Positions 30,301 to 41,962 of a stretch of DNA of 64,000 nucleotides are shown here, in pieces. The DNA lies in assembly GCF_023343835.1 (NCBI RefSeq), contig NC_064447.1, forward strand, positions 6,216,001 through 6,280,000, read 5' to 3'. Each line of letters opens with the position of its first letter. The stretch's first letter is position 1. Made by a program: the position numbers and the translations under genes. The notes beneath the pieces were generated by a model. It was not told the DNA's origin, searched no databases, and was given only the letters and a program-made list of their open reading frames with translations. This DNA is from Lagopus muta. Lineage: Eukaryota; Chordata; Aves; Galliformes; Phasianidae.

Positions 30301-33300
30301 ACATCTAGAAAGAAGACAGGCCAGGAAAGATGAAGAATTTCATTTACTCTTTAGATTTTGCAGAGTAAATTTTAGAAAGTTATTAATTTTTTTTTCACAA
30401 CTCAACTGATAAGAATTGGGTTTTTATGATATCTGTTGATACCTCTTCTATGGGTCCCTCAGCTTCTAGCAGTGAACTAAATTTCTCTTTTGTTTTTGTC
30501 TCATTTTTATTTTTAAGTGGATGCCCCTGCAGTATCAACAGGGAATGGATGTTTCCTTACGACGTCTCTCAACAGCCATTCATCTGACTGCACCCCACTA
30601 ACTCACCAGCACATGTCCTTTTCTGTTCCCACTATCAATTTCCCACTGGGAAATTTTGTAATTCCTGGTATGTACCCCACAGCTGCAGCTGTGAACTCTT
30701 ATGTTGGTTGTTTTATTGCATCTTGTAAGTTTGGTCATTGACCATGAACAGTAGTGGGGAAAACAACTTAACAGCCACTTCAGTCTGAGACTTAAAATTG
30801 AGACACTCACTAACAGAATGAAAATGTTCAAGATAAATTGAAAGTACTTTCCCCCTACCTGAATAGAATGAATCTTCTGTTTAATTGGTGAAGTGCGGGT
30901 TAATAAAGAAGAGATGAGAGTTATTTAATATAAACAATTAACTATTGGTCCTAAAAGAATAGGAAATAACAAAATTTTCTGGAATAAACTTTTGTTTAGT
31001 TCCAATTTCTTTCTCATCCAGGTGTTTGTAAAGGGCTGCTAGATAACTGTGTTTGCAGTTATACATGCTATTTGTGTCTTTGCAATAGCAGACCAAAATC
31101 TAGTGTGGAATTTTTTCACAAAAAGTGAATACTTATCCAAGTGATGGGCTGAGTAGTCACCTTGATTTGGTCATGTTGTATATAACAGAAGGTGTGCAGG
31201 CTCCACTGGCAAGTGCTAATGACAAAGAATCACAATCTAATACCTCCTGCTGTTAAACCTATGCTGGAAATGAATCCAAAAGCTTTGTGTAAGTTGGAAG
31301 TGTGGGAGTGTCTCTGTGAAGCTAGGTGAAACAGCACAAAGTAGTGGAAGAAATTCTGTCACACCGCAGAAACTCGGGGCTATGTATGAGTGAGTTACAA
31401 ACACTCCATCAACAAACAATTCCCTGGTTTATGGTCAGAGGGAGAATGCTCACTAGCTGCTTGTACAGCTGTGTTGTGCAGTTCTGTGCAAAGGAGGGAA
31501 AGCATTCATTCAGATATGTGGTATCGGTACATTTTCTCTCTTCTTGATCTCTGGTCTGCACATCTATGGACTTTGCCCTGAGTATATTGCCTTAATAGTA
31601 ATAGACTTTGTCTTTTGAATGTCAACACACAAGGGTCACTAAACACTGGGAAATCCCCTGTGTTTTCCAATAATCATACCTTTTAAGAGTTTATTCTGAT
31701 ATGTTCTGTGTCCCTCACGTGATCTCATGAACTTTAGAAAAAACATAAAGTCATACAGTTCTGTATCATAAGGTCTCTGCTGGAAGTATTTGCCCAGAAA
31801 GTACAAGAAAAGATAATTATCTCTCAGAAGGCTATTTAGTTTTTGTTTTTAGGAACTTTTTGAGATAGGAAGATTTGAAAACAGGAGAGTAATGATTCTG
31901 CTGTTTCAGGGTCTTCAGTACCTCTGATTCCAGAGAGTCTGCCACTTGGCATGAAAGACAACAGAGAGAACATAGACTCTGTGGATCCTGCTCAGCAGAA
32001 AATTAATTATTTTCTTGGAAATGATCAATCTAATGCTATAAAATATCCAGGTAAGAACTATAATCTTTTATCCACATAAATAGTCAGAAAGTACTGGAAA
32101 ATCAATGCTGTTAACAGAGTACAAGACTCCCTCATTTCAGTCACTAATAGCTGCGATACAGTGAAAACTCTCATTTGTTTCTTGCCAGCACTGACTTCCT
32201 CCACTGAATTAATGGTATCCCCAGGTTTTCAAGTTAATTTAAATGGTAAGTATAGCATCAATTTGAATATGTACATTACTTCGGATCGGGGAGGGAACAC
32301 TCCCTTCTATTCAAAGCCAGTTCCCCCCTGCTGGTTTTACTGAAGTTGACCTCATTCAAGAAAAGAAAAAAAAACCAGTGGCATTTCCTGCTTTATACTG
32401 CTGACTTGCTGCTTAGTCTAGTCCACAGAACGAGGCAGGTAAGGGCTTGTAGAACTACTGGCTCAATTATAAAAAAAAATACAGTTTGCCACAAAGGAAA
32501 ATCTTATCTAGTTAAAAACCTTACAAAAGCCCCTTGTGTTTGATTGCTATCAGAGCATGAGGCTGCCCCCTTACTGTCTTTGCCTGAGCATCTGAAGTGC
32601 TCTGTGCTGGAAGCCATATGCTGCAGTCAGCTTCCATAGGAGCTATAAAACTGAAGTCTTATTTAACGAAACAGTGCAGATGCATAGTATGCAGAAGGGC
32701 TTATAAATAGATCAGAGTCTTTTTCAGGCTGTAACAGTCCCAGCTGGGATAGCAGACTTTCCTCTGCACTTTTCTTCCAACTCTCGGAGTGCAGGGAGAT
32801 TTGTTTTCAGTAGCTCCTCTCCTTCCCATCTCTGCGTGATCTGGCAATTTCAGCTCCTCGCGGCTTACTACAAGTGTTTTGTTGCCCTCTGGTGGCCAAC
32901 CCAGCCCACAGATGCACAACTTCGAACTAGGAATTAATAGGCAAATACTCCAAGTTTTGAGAAAACACTTGTAAATGTTGTATACTGCTTTTACTTTTGA
33001 TGAGATAAACCTTTCCTACATGTGAATGTGAATTTCTGCACACCGCCATTTGAAAAAAATAAAAAAGCAGTGGATGCCACCTTGTTATGCTATGACTTCA
33101 CACTGTTGGAACAGCTGTCATCTTTTTGAGTGTCATGCTGCCTTGGTTCACATCAGCTCACGTGTAATACTGTGAGCTTTTCTCTCCCCTTTCTTGTGTA
33201 AGATCAGTGGTAATATTTTCCTGACAGTACATGTTTTATGTTGCAGTGAACTTGAGCATTTGGATTCGTTTTCCTGCTAAAATTAGTAAAGCTGAATCAG

Positions 33301-36300
33301 CAACTATTGGATATCTTTCTCAAGTATATTGTCATGTTTCAGGCTTAGAAATGTACAAAGAAGTCCAAGTTCCAGTAATTCTTTCTGAAGAAACTTCAAG
33401 AAGACCAAGTGAGTTGAAACTTCCACAATTTGCTGTTTTCCCTTCTTTGCAGAATAGAGCCTTGTTTTAGGAATTGTCATTCTCAACAATTTAAGTTGTT
33501 CCAACTCTCTTGAGCTAAATTCCTGCTTTTAAGATCTTAGACTTGTACATTTCTGGACATCCAGCTATATAACCTACCCAGGAGATTAATGTCCTTAGCT
33601 GTTTTATCACGTCCATAGATATCTTCAGAGTGATTGAGTTCTTAGTGTAAAGGTGTTTGTCATTACTGAAGTCTGAAGTAACTGGAGCTAGATAAATTCA
33701 GGCCTGCGTGCTTTATGGGAACTGATATATTTTGACCATATTACAGTCATGTGCTTAAAGCACCCTGAAGCATTGCTTTTGGACGTCGTTTTTGGACTGG
33801 TTCCTTCAGTTTGCATATGTTTTTTTTTCTCTAGGGTCAGTGGAAGCTTTCTGTACATCGCTTATGGATTACTTCCGAGACGTATGCAAATCTGTGTCTG
33901 TGGAGCGTGAAATGTCTCTTGATCACATGTATATTGATGGTACACTTAGGCAAAGCCAAATTGAAACCAAGCCTGGGAAGAACAGTGTAAAATCAGTGGA
34001 AAAGGATTCGGTAACTAACAGTCAGCAAGGGAAGGAAAAGGCAGTCCTTGAAAGAAACCAAATATTTCAAATCCCAGGAGGTAAAGAGTTAGAGACTAAA
34101 GTGATTGTGGTGCTGGGAAAAGCAGGAATGGGCAAAAGCATTCTTGTTCAGAAGATCTGCCAGGACTGGTCCAATGGAGAGTTTCCTCAGTTTGAATTTG
34201 TCTTTTGGTTTGACTGCAAACAAATAAGCTTGCCTGAGAAGTGGTACAGCTTGAAGGATCTACTTCTTGACTTTTTTGTGAGACCTCAGGAGGGAAGCAA
34301 AGAGATCTTCGAGTATTTACTTCAGAATTCTACTAAAGTCCTTCTGGTTTTTGATGGTTTGGAAGGGTTGCACGGCCATGAGAATTTTCCTCATTGTTCA
34401 GCCAGCCAGCCTAGCAAAGACTTGTGCCGCATGAAGGAGCTGCTTTCGGGACTCATCCAAAAGAAGATACTCAATGGCTGTACTTTATTACTTACAGCAA
34501 GAACAAAAGAAAAGGTGTGCCAGTATGTATCCAAAGTGGATAAGACTATTGAAATAGTAGGATTCTCCCCTCAGCAGAGAGAACTGTACATAACCAAATA
34601 CTTTGAAGGATTCCCCTCGTGCGACAATGCACTGAATTTAATCAAAGAGTGTGAGTACCTCTTCAGTCATTGTTACAGCCCTGTTATGTGTAGATTTGTT
34701 TGTTTTCTCTGTGAGGCAATACTTGAAATGGGAGACCAAGGCCTTCCTTCAACTCTTACTACACTCTTCCTGAAATTTGTTCAGCAAAAAATAATGCCTA
34801 TGCAAACAGACGTTACAGATGTTACACTTGCACAAAACCAAGAGAATCTTGCTACGCTAGCCTGTATAGCCTGGTATCTTGGAGAAAAGCACCAAAGTGC
34901 CATGAAAAGTGACCTTCTTCCTTCTAAGAAAGTTAAAGAGTTTGCTCTGAAAAATGGATTTTTCCTGCCATTTGCATTCCCCAAACATTCAGGTACAGGA
35001 GAAGAGGAATATGGGACCATGTTCTCCGATTTTGTCATTCAGAATTTCTTGGGTGCACTTCACCTTATATTAGCAGAAGGCATCAAGGACAAAAGTTTAA
35101 TAAAGTATCTGTCTTTTCCATCCAAAAAGAAGAAACCTTATAACTGGTTACATTTAGTGCCTCGATTTTTGGCTGGATTGTTATTCCTCCAGGATGACAC
35201 CTACTTCTGCTCTTCAAACAAGGGTGTAAAAAAATCGACCAAGAAGCAGAAAATGCTCCTGAAATATATTAAAAGGTTGCAAATAAACAACCTCTGTCCA
35301 GAGAGGTTACTTGAGCTTTTGCACTGTATTTATGAAACACAAAACAATTATCTCTTGCAGCATGTGGCCTTAAGGCTCAAGCCAGACCTGTCCTTTCTGG
35401 GCACTGTTCTTACACCACCAGATGTCCATGTACTGTCCTCTACTTTAAAAAGGTCAAGAAAAGAGTTTTCCTTGGATTTGCAGAACAGCAGTATTGACAC
35501 GCACGGGCTAAAAGACTTGGTTGGCCTGAAGAATGTGACATCGTTCAGGTTGGTCATTCTGTGTAGATAGCAAGTGTCATTCATAAAGCTGTGCATAAAT
35601 GAAACAGCAGTTATAGCTATTGATTTCACATGTTTTATCACTTCACAGGGCCTCCCTCAGTGATACAATCAAACTATGGAAATATTTAGAACAGACAAAA
35701 GACTATGAACTGCTGAGAGTGTCAACAGAAAAATTTGTTCTTGATCCCTTTAAGGCAAAGACAATGAAAGACATCAGTGACCTTTCTGACCTCGTAGAAA
35801 TGCAGGAGATAATAATCAATTGGTAAACTTGTTTATGATCAGGATCCCTCTAAAATTCTTTTTAAAGCACTATTTTGGTTACAAAATGTTTTTCATGCTC
35901 TTATTCTAATGTGATTTATTTAGTGTTCAAGATACCTCCAGTTGCAGCAGCTATGAAATTCCTGCCGTAAAAAACCTGAGAAAACTAGAATTTGCGTAAG
36001 TGAAAATCTTCCCTGATGATTGATATCTGATTACACTTAGGACTGTCATAGGGATTGTCTACAGTGTGTACTCAGTTTATGGTAAAGCATTAAGTAAAAC
36101 CCATTTATTATTTACATTTTGCTCATATGAACTATATTCAGTAATTTACATCCAACCAAAAAAACAATAAAAAAAGTAATTTCTGAATCCTGCAGTGATT
36201 CAGGTCAATGTGGTTCTATCAATTTTGTTTGACTGTACCAAAATTTAGCTCTTTATAATCAGGTGCAGACGTCATGTCAGTGTGCAAAATGCAAAATAGT

Positions 36301-39300
36301 GATCTAAATGCCCGTGAAACAATTTTTTGCCAGAAATATTCAGCTGTTCTATACAAATATTCTGCCCCATCTAAGCTTAAGCTGTGAGAGGAAAAGGTCA
36401 GAGAATTCCTTCCAAATTAAGTATGTAGTACAGTTTTCCTAGAAGGGGGAAGATTCACTTGGAAACATTGTCTTGAAAAATGAGGTTTTTTAATCCTTAC
36501 GTTTTTCAGACTGTAAAACAGCTTACAAAGGTAGACATTTCTCTCTTCTACTGCTTAAAAGCATCCCGTGTTATTTGGGTATTTGGGAAGATGCAGTGGA
36601 GAACTCTCACCAGGTCTTCATTTCTTGCTCTGATATCTGACCAAGCTCAGAACTATAATGCTTTGCTTCTGATTTTATCTTTCTTCCTCTACTCAGCTCC
36701 TTTCCTACTTTCTTTTAATTTTAAAACTCTGGTTAAAATTCCATGTCTTTTAATTAGGCTGATCTTGTTCTGATACAAAAGGAATTCCAAATGAGATTAG
36801 CATCTGAGGGACAAATTTGATGAGCAGACGCCTGGAGCTGGAATACTGTAGTTCTGTTTATGCCTTAAGCTGCAGTAGAATGTTGATCTTAAGTTAGTTT
36901 GAATTGCCAATAACTGGAAAAAAAATTAAGAATGTTTTTTACATCTCTGCTTTCAAGATTACAATAATTAAAATGAGAAATCTGCAGAAACAGAAAAAGA
37001 ACAGAAATATATGAATCTAAACCAATTGAGAGTCTTACAAAGAATATAAAAGATGGAAATGCAGGTATTGCTTCTAATGAAACTTCCTCTGTACAAACAG
37101 CTCTGCTCCGTCTGACTTTGACTTTGTTGGTCCTCATCTGCAGGCTTTGGAGCAGAAATACTCCCTGCAGACTGTAGGGAATGGTTGCTTCTGAGGAAGG
37201 TGAACTGTCTGGCGTCTGGGGCTGTAGAGAAAGAGCTTACTTAACGAATTTATAACTTCTGCTGTTTCTTTTCTGACTGTGAATCAACTGCTGCATGTCT
37301 ACATCCGTTTATTTTCCTCCAGTCTGGGTCCAGCGTGTGGCCTTCAGGGATTCCTAAAACTCGTGGAAATTCTGGCAGCATTTCCATCACTGCAGCATTT
37401 AGAGTGAGTAAAGCTAAAGATTAATCTTGCTAATGCTACACCTCAGCAGCCCATGATGAGGAGGGAGGTTGTTTATCCAAGAAACCCTTTATTTTCAACA
37501 GGACTATTCGCTTTGATGAACAAACTGAATAACAAAAACATTCAGTGAATATAACTACAAAATGTGAATTAAGGCCCTTCAGCAACATTAGGGCACTCAG
37601 TAGTGGCTCATTCAATAGCCCTATTATCACCTCTCTGGGTATTTCCCAGTGATTAAAAGCTGATGAGGTTACTTACAGAGCCCTGCTGATTGCCCTTGTG
37701 TTTTTTATTTCTCCTTACAGGTTTTGCAAACGACATTAAAAAGACATATTCAGCTAGTATCTGGTTTCATTCTGCCCAGGCATCTTCATGCTGTCTTTGT
37801 CCATTTCTTTACCAGGGGCAACTTTAGAAATAAAGTTTTAAGAATTCCAGTTGCTACTAATTCTCTTTTATGACAAGTTATCTCTGAATTCTAAGCTGCT
37901 TTACTTAGAAACAACGGTAGCAGCAGTAGCCAATATTCAGTATGCTGACTGTGGGTAGATTACTGGGTTTTGAGAGTGCCTTTAGTCAATGGTTCAGCCC
38001 ATAAGCCATTTCTCTGTATCTTTTTATGATATTTTAGGAAAACAACAGGGCTCCGAAATTGAAACAATCCCAGTGTATCCTAGTGTTGTCTGTCAGATTG
38101 GAAGGGGATCCAATACCTGAAATTATGATTATCTAAAATTCTTCCACCTGGATACTTGAATGAGGAAAAACTTCTAAAGCTCCTTACCTGGCAGAATTGC
38201 TGTTTAGGTAGGGATTTGTGGCTTCTGCTGCATTTGATCAGTTTTGTGTTTCTATGTGCACAGGAAATCTCATTCCAACACAGCTGGAACACAGCTATTT
38301 CAAACCATTTTAATAATCCTCAGCATATGGTGGAAGTAAGGCATTAAGTGCTACCATTTGCATATCAAAGGAAATGGGTCAAGCCTTCAACTGGGCTGTA
38401 TATTTGAAAAGCAGAAAGCAACTTATTAGAGAAGCTGTGTGATGGTTGTTGCTGATTGAGGCCACTGCTGAGATGCAGGTTCTCAAGACATGCAGAATGG
38501 TCTCTAAGGTGAATAAACCAAAAAAATGTGTATTAAAGGGAAAGCTAATTCTCTCTTTCCTGTCCTCATCCAGCCTTGATGCTCTGAGTGAAAATGGCAT
38601 AGGAGATGAAGGAGCAAAGAGTCTGTGTGAAGTCTTTCCAACACTGACATCACTGGAAACATTAAAGTAAGTTTCAAGGTTAACAACTTGGAATTTTTTA
38701 AAAAGAAGTAGATTAAACCAAGGGTCTAAAGAGACTGTGTGGTAACAATTACAGGCAAGACTAACTCATGGGCACAATAGAGTAATTAATCTATGGACAT
38801 ATTTAATCTGCATATTCATTAGAGAAATAGTTTAATCCTATTGCAATTCCCTATTTCCTCCCAGGGTTTATAGTTTGCCTTTTCCCTGCCTTTGGTTCGA
38901 ACACAACGTGTAAATTGCATTAAAAATAAAAGATAAGGTGCATGTGAATTATTGAGATGTTTCTGCCAGAGCTGCCTCAAAAATTAAAGCAATGCAGGGA
39001 AGAATGAGGGCCAGACCAAGGCAGACATATTCTTAGGGCCACAAACATTGAAGGGCAGGAGGAAAGGCAGCAGAGTGAAGCTGAGACTCAAGGGGAGTTC
39101 ACCTTGCTGCTTCTGACTTCAATGAGGGAGTGAGAGAGAAACAAGTTGCCAGTCCCAATCACCACCTCACACAATCAAGACTCCCCTCTGCTGATGCTTC
39201 AGAGGACTGAATTTTTCAGTGGGAAAATGCAATTTGCTGATATGTTTGCCTCCTTTTCAACTCTTTGCTCTTGAAACCATCCAATTTCACAGTCATATGA

Positions 39301-41942
39301 TGTCGTTAGGCTTCCCAGTGTGAATGTGTGGGGTTTTTTGTTGTTGTTGTTGTTTTTAATTTTATTATTATTTTTTATTGAAAACACAAGTTACTGCTCT
39401 TCGTTTTCCAGAAAGTTGCCAAATTTAACCAAGAGGATAATCATGTTTGTAAGAAAAGATTCTTGAAATTCAGTTTTATTTCAATTTCTGAGCAAAGCTC
39501 TCAGGTTAATGGTAACTTGAGGCTTTGTAGCATCACACTGGTTTTTCAGGACATCTAAAATCAATTTGTTACACGTTGTAATCAATTAGAATAAATGTGT
39601 GCAGCTAACAAAGCAATTTCATTTACTGTAGCTTGTCACAGAATAAGATAACAGATGTGGGTGCAGAGAAACTAGCTACAGCTCTTCCCTCCTTGTCTTC
39701 ATTAACAACATTAAGGTAAGTGGTTGTGTCCTGTTGGGTTGTTTTATACAACATTCCTCACTGTATCCATCAGAAATTACTGTAAAGAGAATAAATTTTC
39801 AATAGACAGACTTCTGATTTCATTCTTGCACAAATTATGTGTAAGGTGAATGTTTGACTCTGTGTAAATATACAGAAGCTTATCTCAGTAATGTAACAAG
39901 AACTATGCTGGTTTGTAAAGCCAATTCATAATACCTGGTAACCAATAATGCCTCATACAAATACACACCTATAATCATGGTCTACTGCAAACTTATGCAG
40001 AGCTTGCTAAGCCAGCAACGGGCTACTGTGTGTTTGCAGATAGGGGACTAATGGTCCATCCCACTTGGTTAAAATATCTGGCATAGGCCTGAATGAAGTG
40101 TCACTGGAATGTAGGAAACTGGTCTGCAATTCTGGAATAGTTTGCTCATGTGGAAATCTTCTGAATGCAGTGTGCCATAGCTTTGATCCTCATTTTCTTG
40201 CAGATTTTTAATTTCCTCCAATGTGTCAGGAATTTCTCCTTATTCATTAAAAATCCTAGATCTGTTTTTGCCATAGCTGTGTAAGCTGGAGGATATATAT
40301 GATCATGTGCCTTGATATAGAAAACGTGGAAATGTTTTAAAGATTACCTGCAATTAGATAAGGATAACTTGGGCATACCAGTCATACCTAGAATTCTTTG
40401 ATCTAACACAGAGTCTGTTTGTGTTGACCATTATTCAATTGTGACTGCATCGGTTTTGTTGTCTGCAGCTTATACAACAATAGCATTTGTGATTTTGGAG
40501 CAGAAAACCTTGCAAAAGTCCTTCCTGCAATGGCTTCTTTAAGAGTGCTAGAGTGAGTATGGAATCTATTGAAACGGCCCAGGAGAGCTGATTTGTGTGG
40601 ATACTGAAAACTCACATCTTCAAGCTATAGGCAAAAGAGACAAAATTTGAGGGGAAAAATCTTTTTTTAGTGTGGTTATGCTATCCTTACAGTCTGATGT
40701 TTGTTGAGACAGAAAATTGTAGAATTTGCCTGAAAATGTGGAGTGCAGAAGGAAATTCTTGAGAGGGCTGATGTGGTTCTAGGAAATGATGAAGACTTGC
40801 CTTGTTGCTGCCTATCCTTATAGAACAGCAGTGCATCACTCCCAGCCTCATGTGAAGGGGAAAAGCACATAATTGGAGTACAGACAGTCAGGGCTTAACA
40901 AGCAGTTCACCACAGATGCTGTGGAACCACAAGAGATGTAACTTTCTAATTCTCTAAATACTTGGTAATAAATGATTTTAGTTTGTTTTTTGAATCATGG
41001 TTTTCTTTTTTTTCCCCTCATCCACACTCCTGTAGTATTTTTGCTTTTGAATGAAATGTTTGATGGTACTGCTACATGATCTGAACTGAATTAAGAGGTT
41101 TGTTGTTTTTTTTTCCCCCCTCAGCATTCAGTACAACAAAATAACTGGTGTAGGAGCCCAACAGCTGACTGACAGCCTAAGAAAATGTCCCCATATTAAA
41201 AATTTGGTGTAAGTCTCCTGCTATATTGTTTGCTGTGTCTTCAGTTTGTAAATCGGGTGAGAATTCATGCTAATGCTATCTAAGGTATTTGTCAGATTTG
41301 TAAGAGGCATTAAGAGAAATCACTGAAATACAGAAACAGTCACACAAATGCTAAAAATGAATCGCTGGTTTCAGTGGCTTTAAGTCCCCATTGCCACAGG
41401 CAAGCAAGCTTGTCCTGCTTTAAGCACAGTTGGCACTCCACTGTTTATCTCCTACCCTTCCAGTGCACCTGATAACTGTGCTGCAGGACTTGTATTTGAA
41501 GGAGAAACAGTGAACAGCCATCATTAGAGGTTAAATAGACTGACACTGCCAGTGCACGTTCCAAGGGAGTTTGATAGGAAACTAACAATTAGGGAGACAG
41601 GACTGTGGTGTGTCCTATAATCACAGTCAGCTGTGGAATGGGGGAGTGGACTGCTTACTTTGAAATGAAAATGTATTTTCCTTTGTTCCTTAGCTTAAGT
41701 AATGCTACAGAATGATTCCGGAGGGCTGAAGACAAGCCAAAGCAGAATTCTATTACCTCTAACAACAACAACAATATATATATATATGATGGAAATAAAA
41801 CCCTAAAAAACTGTAGAATTAATTATGTTTTAAAATCTTTTATTTTTTTTTCTGAACTTGCTCTTACAGGATGTGGAATCCTACAATTCCATATGGAGTT
41901 CTTGAACACCTTCAGCAGCTGGACTCCAGGATCAGTGTGTAG
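24222..41942 (+). CDS. CIITA: CIITA, MHC class II transactivator (complete coding region, 18 exons)
   Basis: Joining the 18 exons listed below, from the ATG at 24236, gives an open frame of 1,141 codons ending in TAG at 41940; human CIITA has 1,130. In order: acidic N-terminus (1-104), basic cluster KKQKCHKR (125-132, where the human nuclear-localisation cluster sits), a Ser/Thr/Pro-containing linker (153-322), NACHT domain with Walker A GKAGMGKS at 417-424, a Walker B-like LLVFDGLEG around D496, a SKVD motif at 545-548 (SKAD in human), and C-terminal leucine-rich repeats ending [26 protein letters not shown] does not bind DNA; it is recruited by the RFX/CREB/NF-Y enhanceosome on class II promoters and activates MHC class II, Ii and DM genes. 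It converges with DEXI. The coding region starts in an exon with an upstream 3' splice site, so the promoter is further left. Confidence 0.96.
24545..25116 (+). mobile_element. CR1 LINE fragment in CIITA intron 1, with nested insertion
   Basis: CR1 in gene orientation: gtgcaaggtgctgaacctgg, gaatggatggagag, gcctgaaaaagagaaggctc, ggcaacctgatctggtggg and the tail cattctgtgattctatgaa. An 80-bp insertion splits it between the ggaactggatgatc block and the tail. Confidence 0.92.
24985..25064 (-). mobile_element. CR1 tail nested inside another CR1
   Basis: Starts atagaacatctcagattgga in opposite orientation to its host, followed by aaggaccc and catccaactcagc. It is flanked by the direct repeat atgatc (24979-24984 and 25065-25070), consistent with a target-site duplication. 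Confidence 0.8.
26020..26175 (+). mobile_element. CR1 LINE 3' end
   Basis: ctggaggtgttcaaggccag, gttggatggggccctaggca, tcttccaacccattctgtga and the tail attctatgaag. Complete CR1 3' terminus in CIITA intron 1. Confidence 0.93.
26176..26440 (+). mobile_element. Second CR1 LINE 3' end directly after the first
   Basis: ggttggatatcatgaagaac, ttctttacagaaagggttct, ctccccagggaggtggttga, then cttttccaacctgagcaatt and ctatgattctgtgatgatt. It abuts the preceding CR1 tail head to tail. Confidence 0.92.
26719..26847 (+). CDS. CIITA: CIITA coding exon 2
   Basis: Residues 42-84, strongly acidic: [19 protein letters not shown] then [11 protein letters not shown] and ARDAYARI. Matches the human EPDTDTINCDQF...EETREAYANI stretch, the transcription-activation domain. 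Acceptor cattctag, donor GTATG, phase 1 on both sides. Confidence 0.95.
   Translation: MLKLIPATMNNSIIWISCVQWKMMKVRMNCISLPVPEMLMLE
26964..27056. repeat. 46-bp tandem duplication in CIITA intron 2
   Basis: Copy 1 at 26964-27009 and copy 2 at 27011-27056, one base apart. Both run from ggca, through attcaagg and ctcatgcaca, to aacc followed by tggta, with a handful of substitutions. Confidence 0.9.
27327..27386 (+). CDS. CIITA: CIITA coding exon 3
   Basis: 60 nt, residues 85-104, [20 protein letters not shown], matching human AELDQYVFQDSQLEGLSKDIF. Acceptor cttcttttag, donor GTAAG. Confidence 0.95.
28747..28830 (+). CDS. CIITA: CIITA coding exon 4 (tandem acceptor)
   Basis: Residues 105-132, ending in the basic run VKKQKCHKR that occupies the place of the human nuclear-localisation cluster. 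The acceptor reads tttagcag, so splicing at 28746 or 28749 would include or omit one Ala codon. Donor GTAAGT. Confidence 0.9.
29464..29523 (+). CDS. CIITA: CIITA coding exon 5
   Basis: 60 nt, residues 133-152, [20 protein letters not shown]. Phase 1 at both ends, acceptor tctttcag, donor GTAAG. Sequence similarity to mammals is weak; the call rests on splice sites, phase and position. Confidence 0.85.
30518..30667 (+). CDS. CIITA: CIITA coding exon 6
   Basis: 150 nt, residues 153-202, Ser/Thr-rich; [17 protein letters not shown] resembles human FVPTISTLPHGLWQI. Acceptor tttttaag, donor GTATGT. Confidence 0.87.
31910..32050 (+). CDS. CIITA: CIITA coding exon 7
   Basis: 141 nt, residues 203-249, beginning [14 protein letters not shown]. 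Low-complexity linker with no clear mammalian match. Acceptor ctgtttcag, donor GTAAGA and matching phase support it. Confidence 0.82.
32189..32245 (+). CDS. CIITA: CIITA coding exon 8
   Basis: 57 nt, residues 250-268, [24 protein letters not shown]...M resembles human PALTSRANM. Acceptor cttgccag, donor GTAAG. Confidence 0.85.
33247..33408 (+). CDS. CIITA: CIITA coding exon 9
   Basis: 162 nt, residues 269-322, from [15 protein letters not shown] to EETSRRP. Acceptor tatgttgcag, donor GTGAGT, phase 1 both sides. The content looks like a compact folded segment (alternating hydrophobics, two Cys/His) rather than the disordered Pro/Ser/Thr linker of mammals; I do not recognise it. Confidence 0.82.
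33835..35548 (+). CDS. CIITA: CIITA coding exon 10, large NACHT exon
   Basis: 1,714-nt exon, residues 323-893. Walker A GKAGMGKS at 417-424; LLVFDGLEG with D496; [10 protein letters not shown] (sensor-1-like strand) near 527-536; SKVD at 545-548; then the winged-helix/superhelical part of NLR proteins with PRFLAGLLF and LTPPDVHVL, both near-identical to mammals. A single giant NACHT exon is typical of CIITA/NLR genes. Acceptor ttttctctag, donor GTTGGT (weaker than the others). Confidence 0.97.
35649..35822 (+). CDS. CIITA: CIITA coding exon 11
   Basis: 174 nt, residues 894-951; [16 protein letters not shown] and [19 protein letters not shown] match human RAALSDTVALWESLQQ and EKFTIEPFKAKSLKDVEDL. 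Acceptor acttcacag, donor GTAAAC. Confidence 0.96.
35924..35995 (+). CDS. CIITA: CIITA coding exon 12
   Basis: 72 nt, residues 952-975; [14 protein letters not shown] matches human ELPAVRDLKKLEFA. Donor GTAAG. Confidence 0.95.
37323..37403 (+). CDS. CIITA: CIITA coding exon 13
   Basis: 81 nt, residues 976-1002; [20 protein letters not shown], then PSLQHL. Start of the LRR series. Acceptor tttcctccag, donor GTGAGT. Confidence 0.95.
38574..38666 (+). CDS. CIITA: CIITA coding exon 14, LRR
   Basis: 93 nt, residues 1003-1033; [18 protein letters not shown] matches human DLDALSENKIGDEGVSQL. Nine bases longer than the 84-nt LRR exons after it. Donor GTAAG. Confidence 0.96.
39632..39715 (+). CDS. 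CIITA: CIITA coding exon 15, LRR
   Basis: 84 nt (28 residues, one repeat), residues 1034-1061; [19 protein letters not shown]. Phase 2 both ends, as in ribonuclease-inhibitor-type LRR exons. Confidence 0.96.
40469..40552 (+). CDS. CIITA: CIITA coding exon 16, LRR
   Basis: 84 nt, residues 1062-1089; [19 protein letters not shown] matches human LYNNCICDVGAESLARVLP. Acceptor gtctgcag, donor GTGAGT. Confidence 0.96.
41125..41208 (+). CDS. CIITA: CIITA coding exon 17, LRR
   Basis: 84 nt, residues 1090-1117; [20 protein letters not shown] followed by CPHIKNL. Acceptor ccccctcag, donor GTAAG. Confidence 0.96.
41870..41942 (+). CDS. CIITA: CIITA coding exon 18 with stop codon
   Basis: Residues 1118-1141 then [23 protein letters not shown] matches human MWTPTIPFSVQEHLQQQDSR. 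The protein ends ISV where human ends ISLR. Acceptor gctcttacag. Confidence 0.96.
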
Positions 41943-41962
41943 CTTCAGATGATCCTATAAAG

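Larger units (their letters stand above)
24360..33834 (+). other. CIITA introns 1-9
   Basis: Introns separating the small N-terminal exons. Intron 1 (24360-26718) holds three CR1 blocks; intron 2 (26848-27326) holds a 46-bp duplication; the others are AT-rich with T-runs and no element I can name. All have GT-AG ends. Confidence 0.85.
35549..41869 (+). other. CIITA introns 10-17
   Basis: GT-AG introns between the C-terminal LRR exons. They carry simple sequence only: a TTG run near 39341-39353 and an AT run near 41776-41788. No other gene is seen inside them. Confidence 0.85.
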
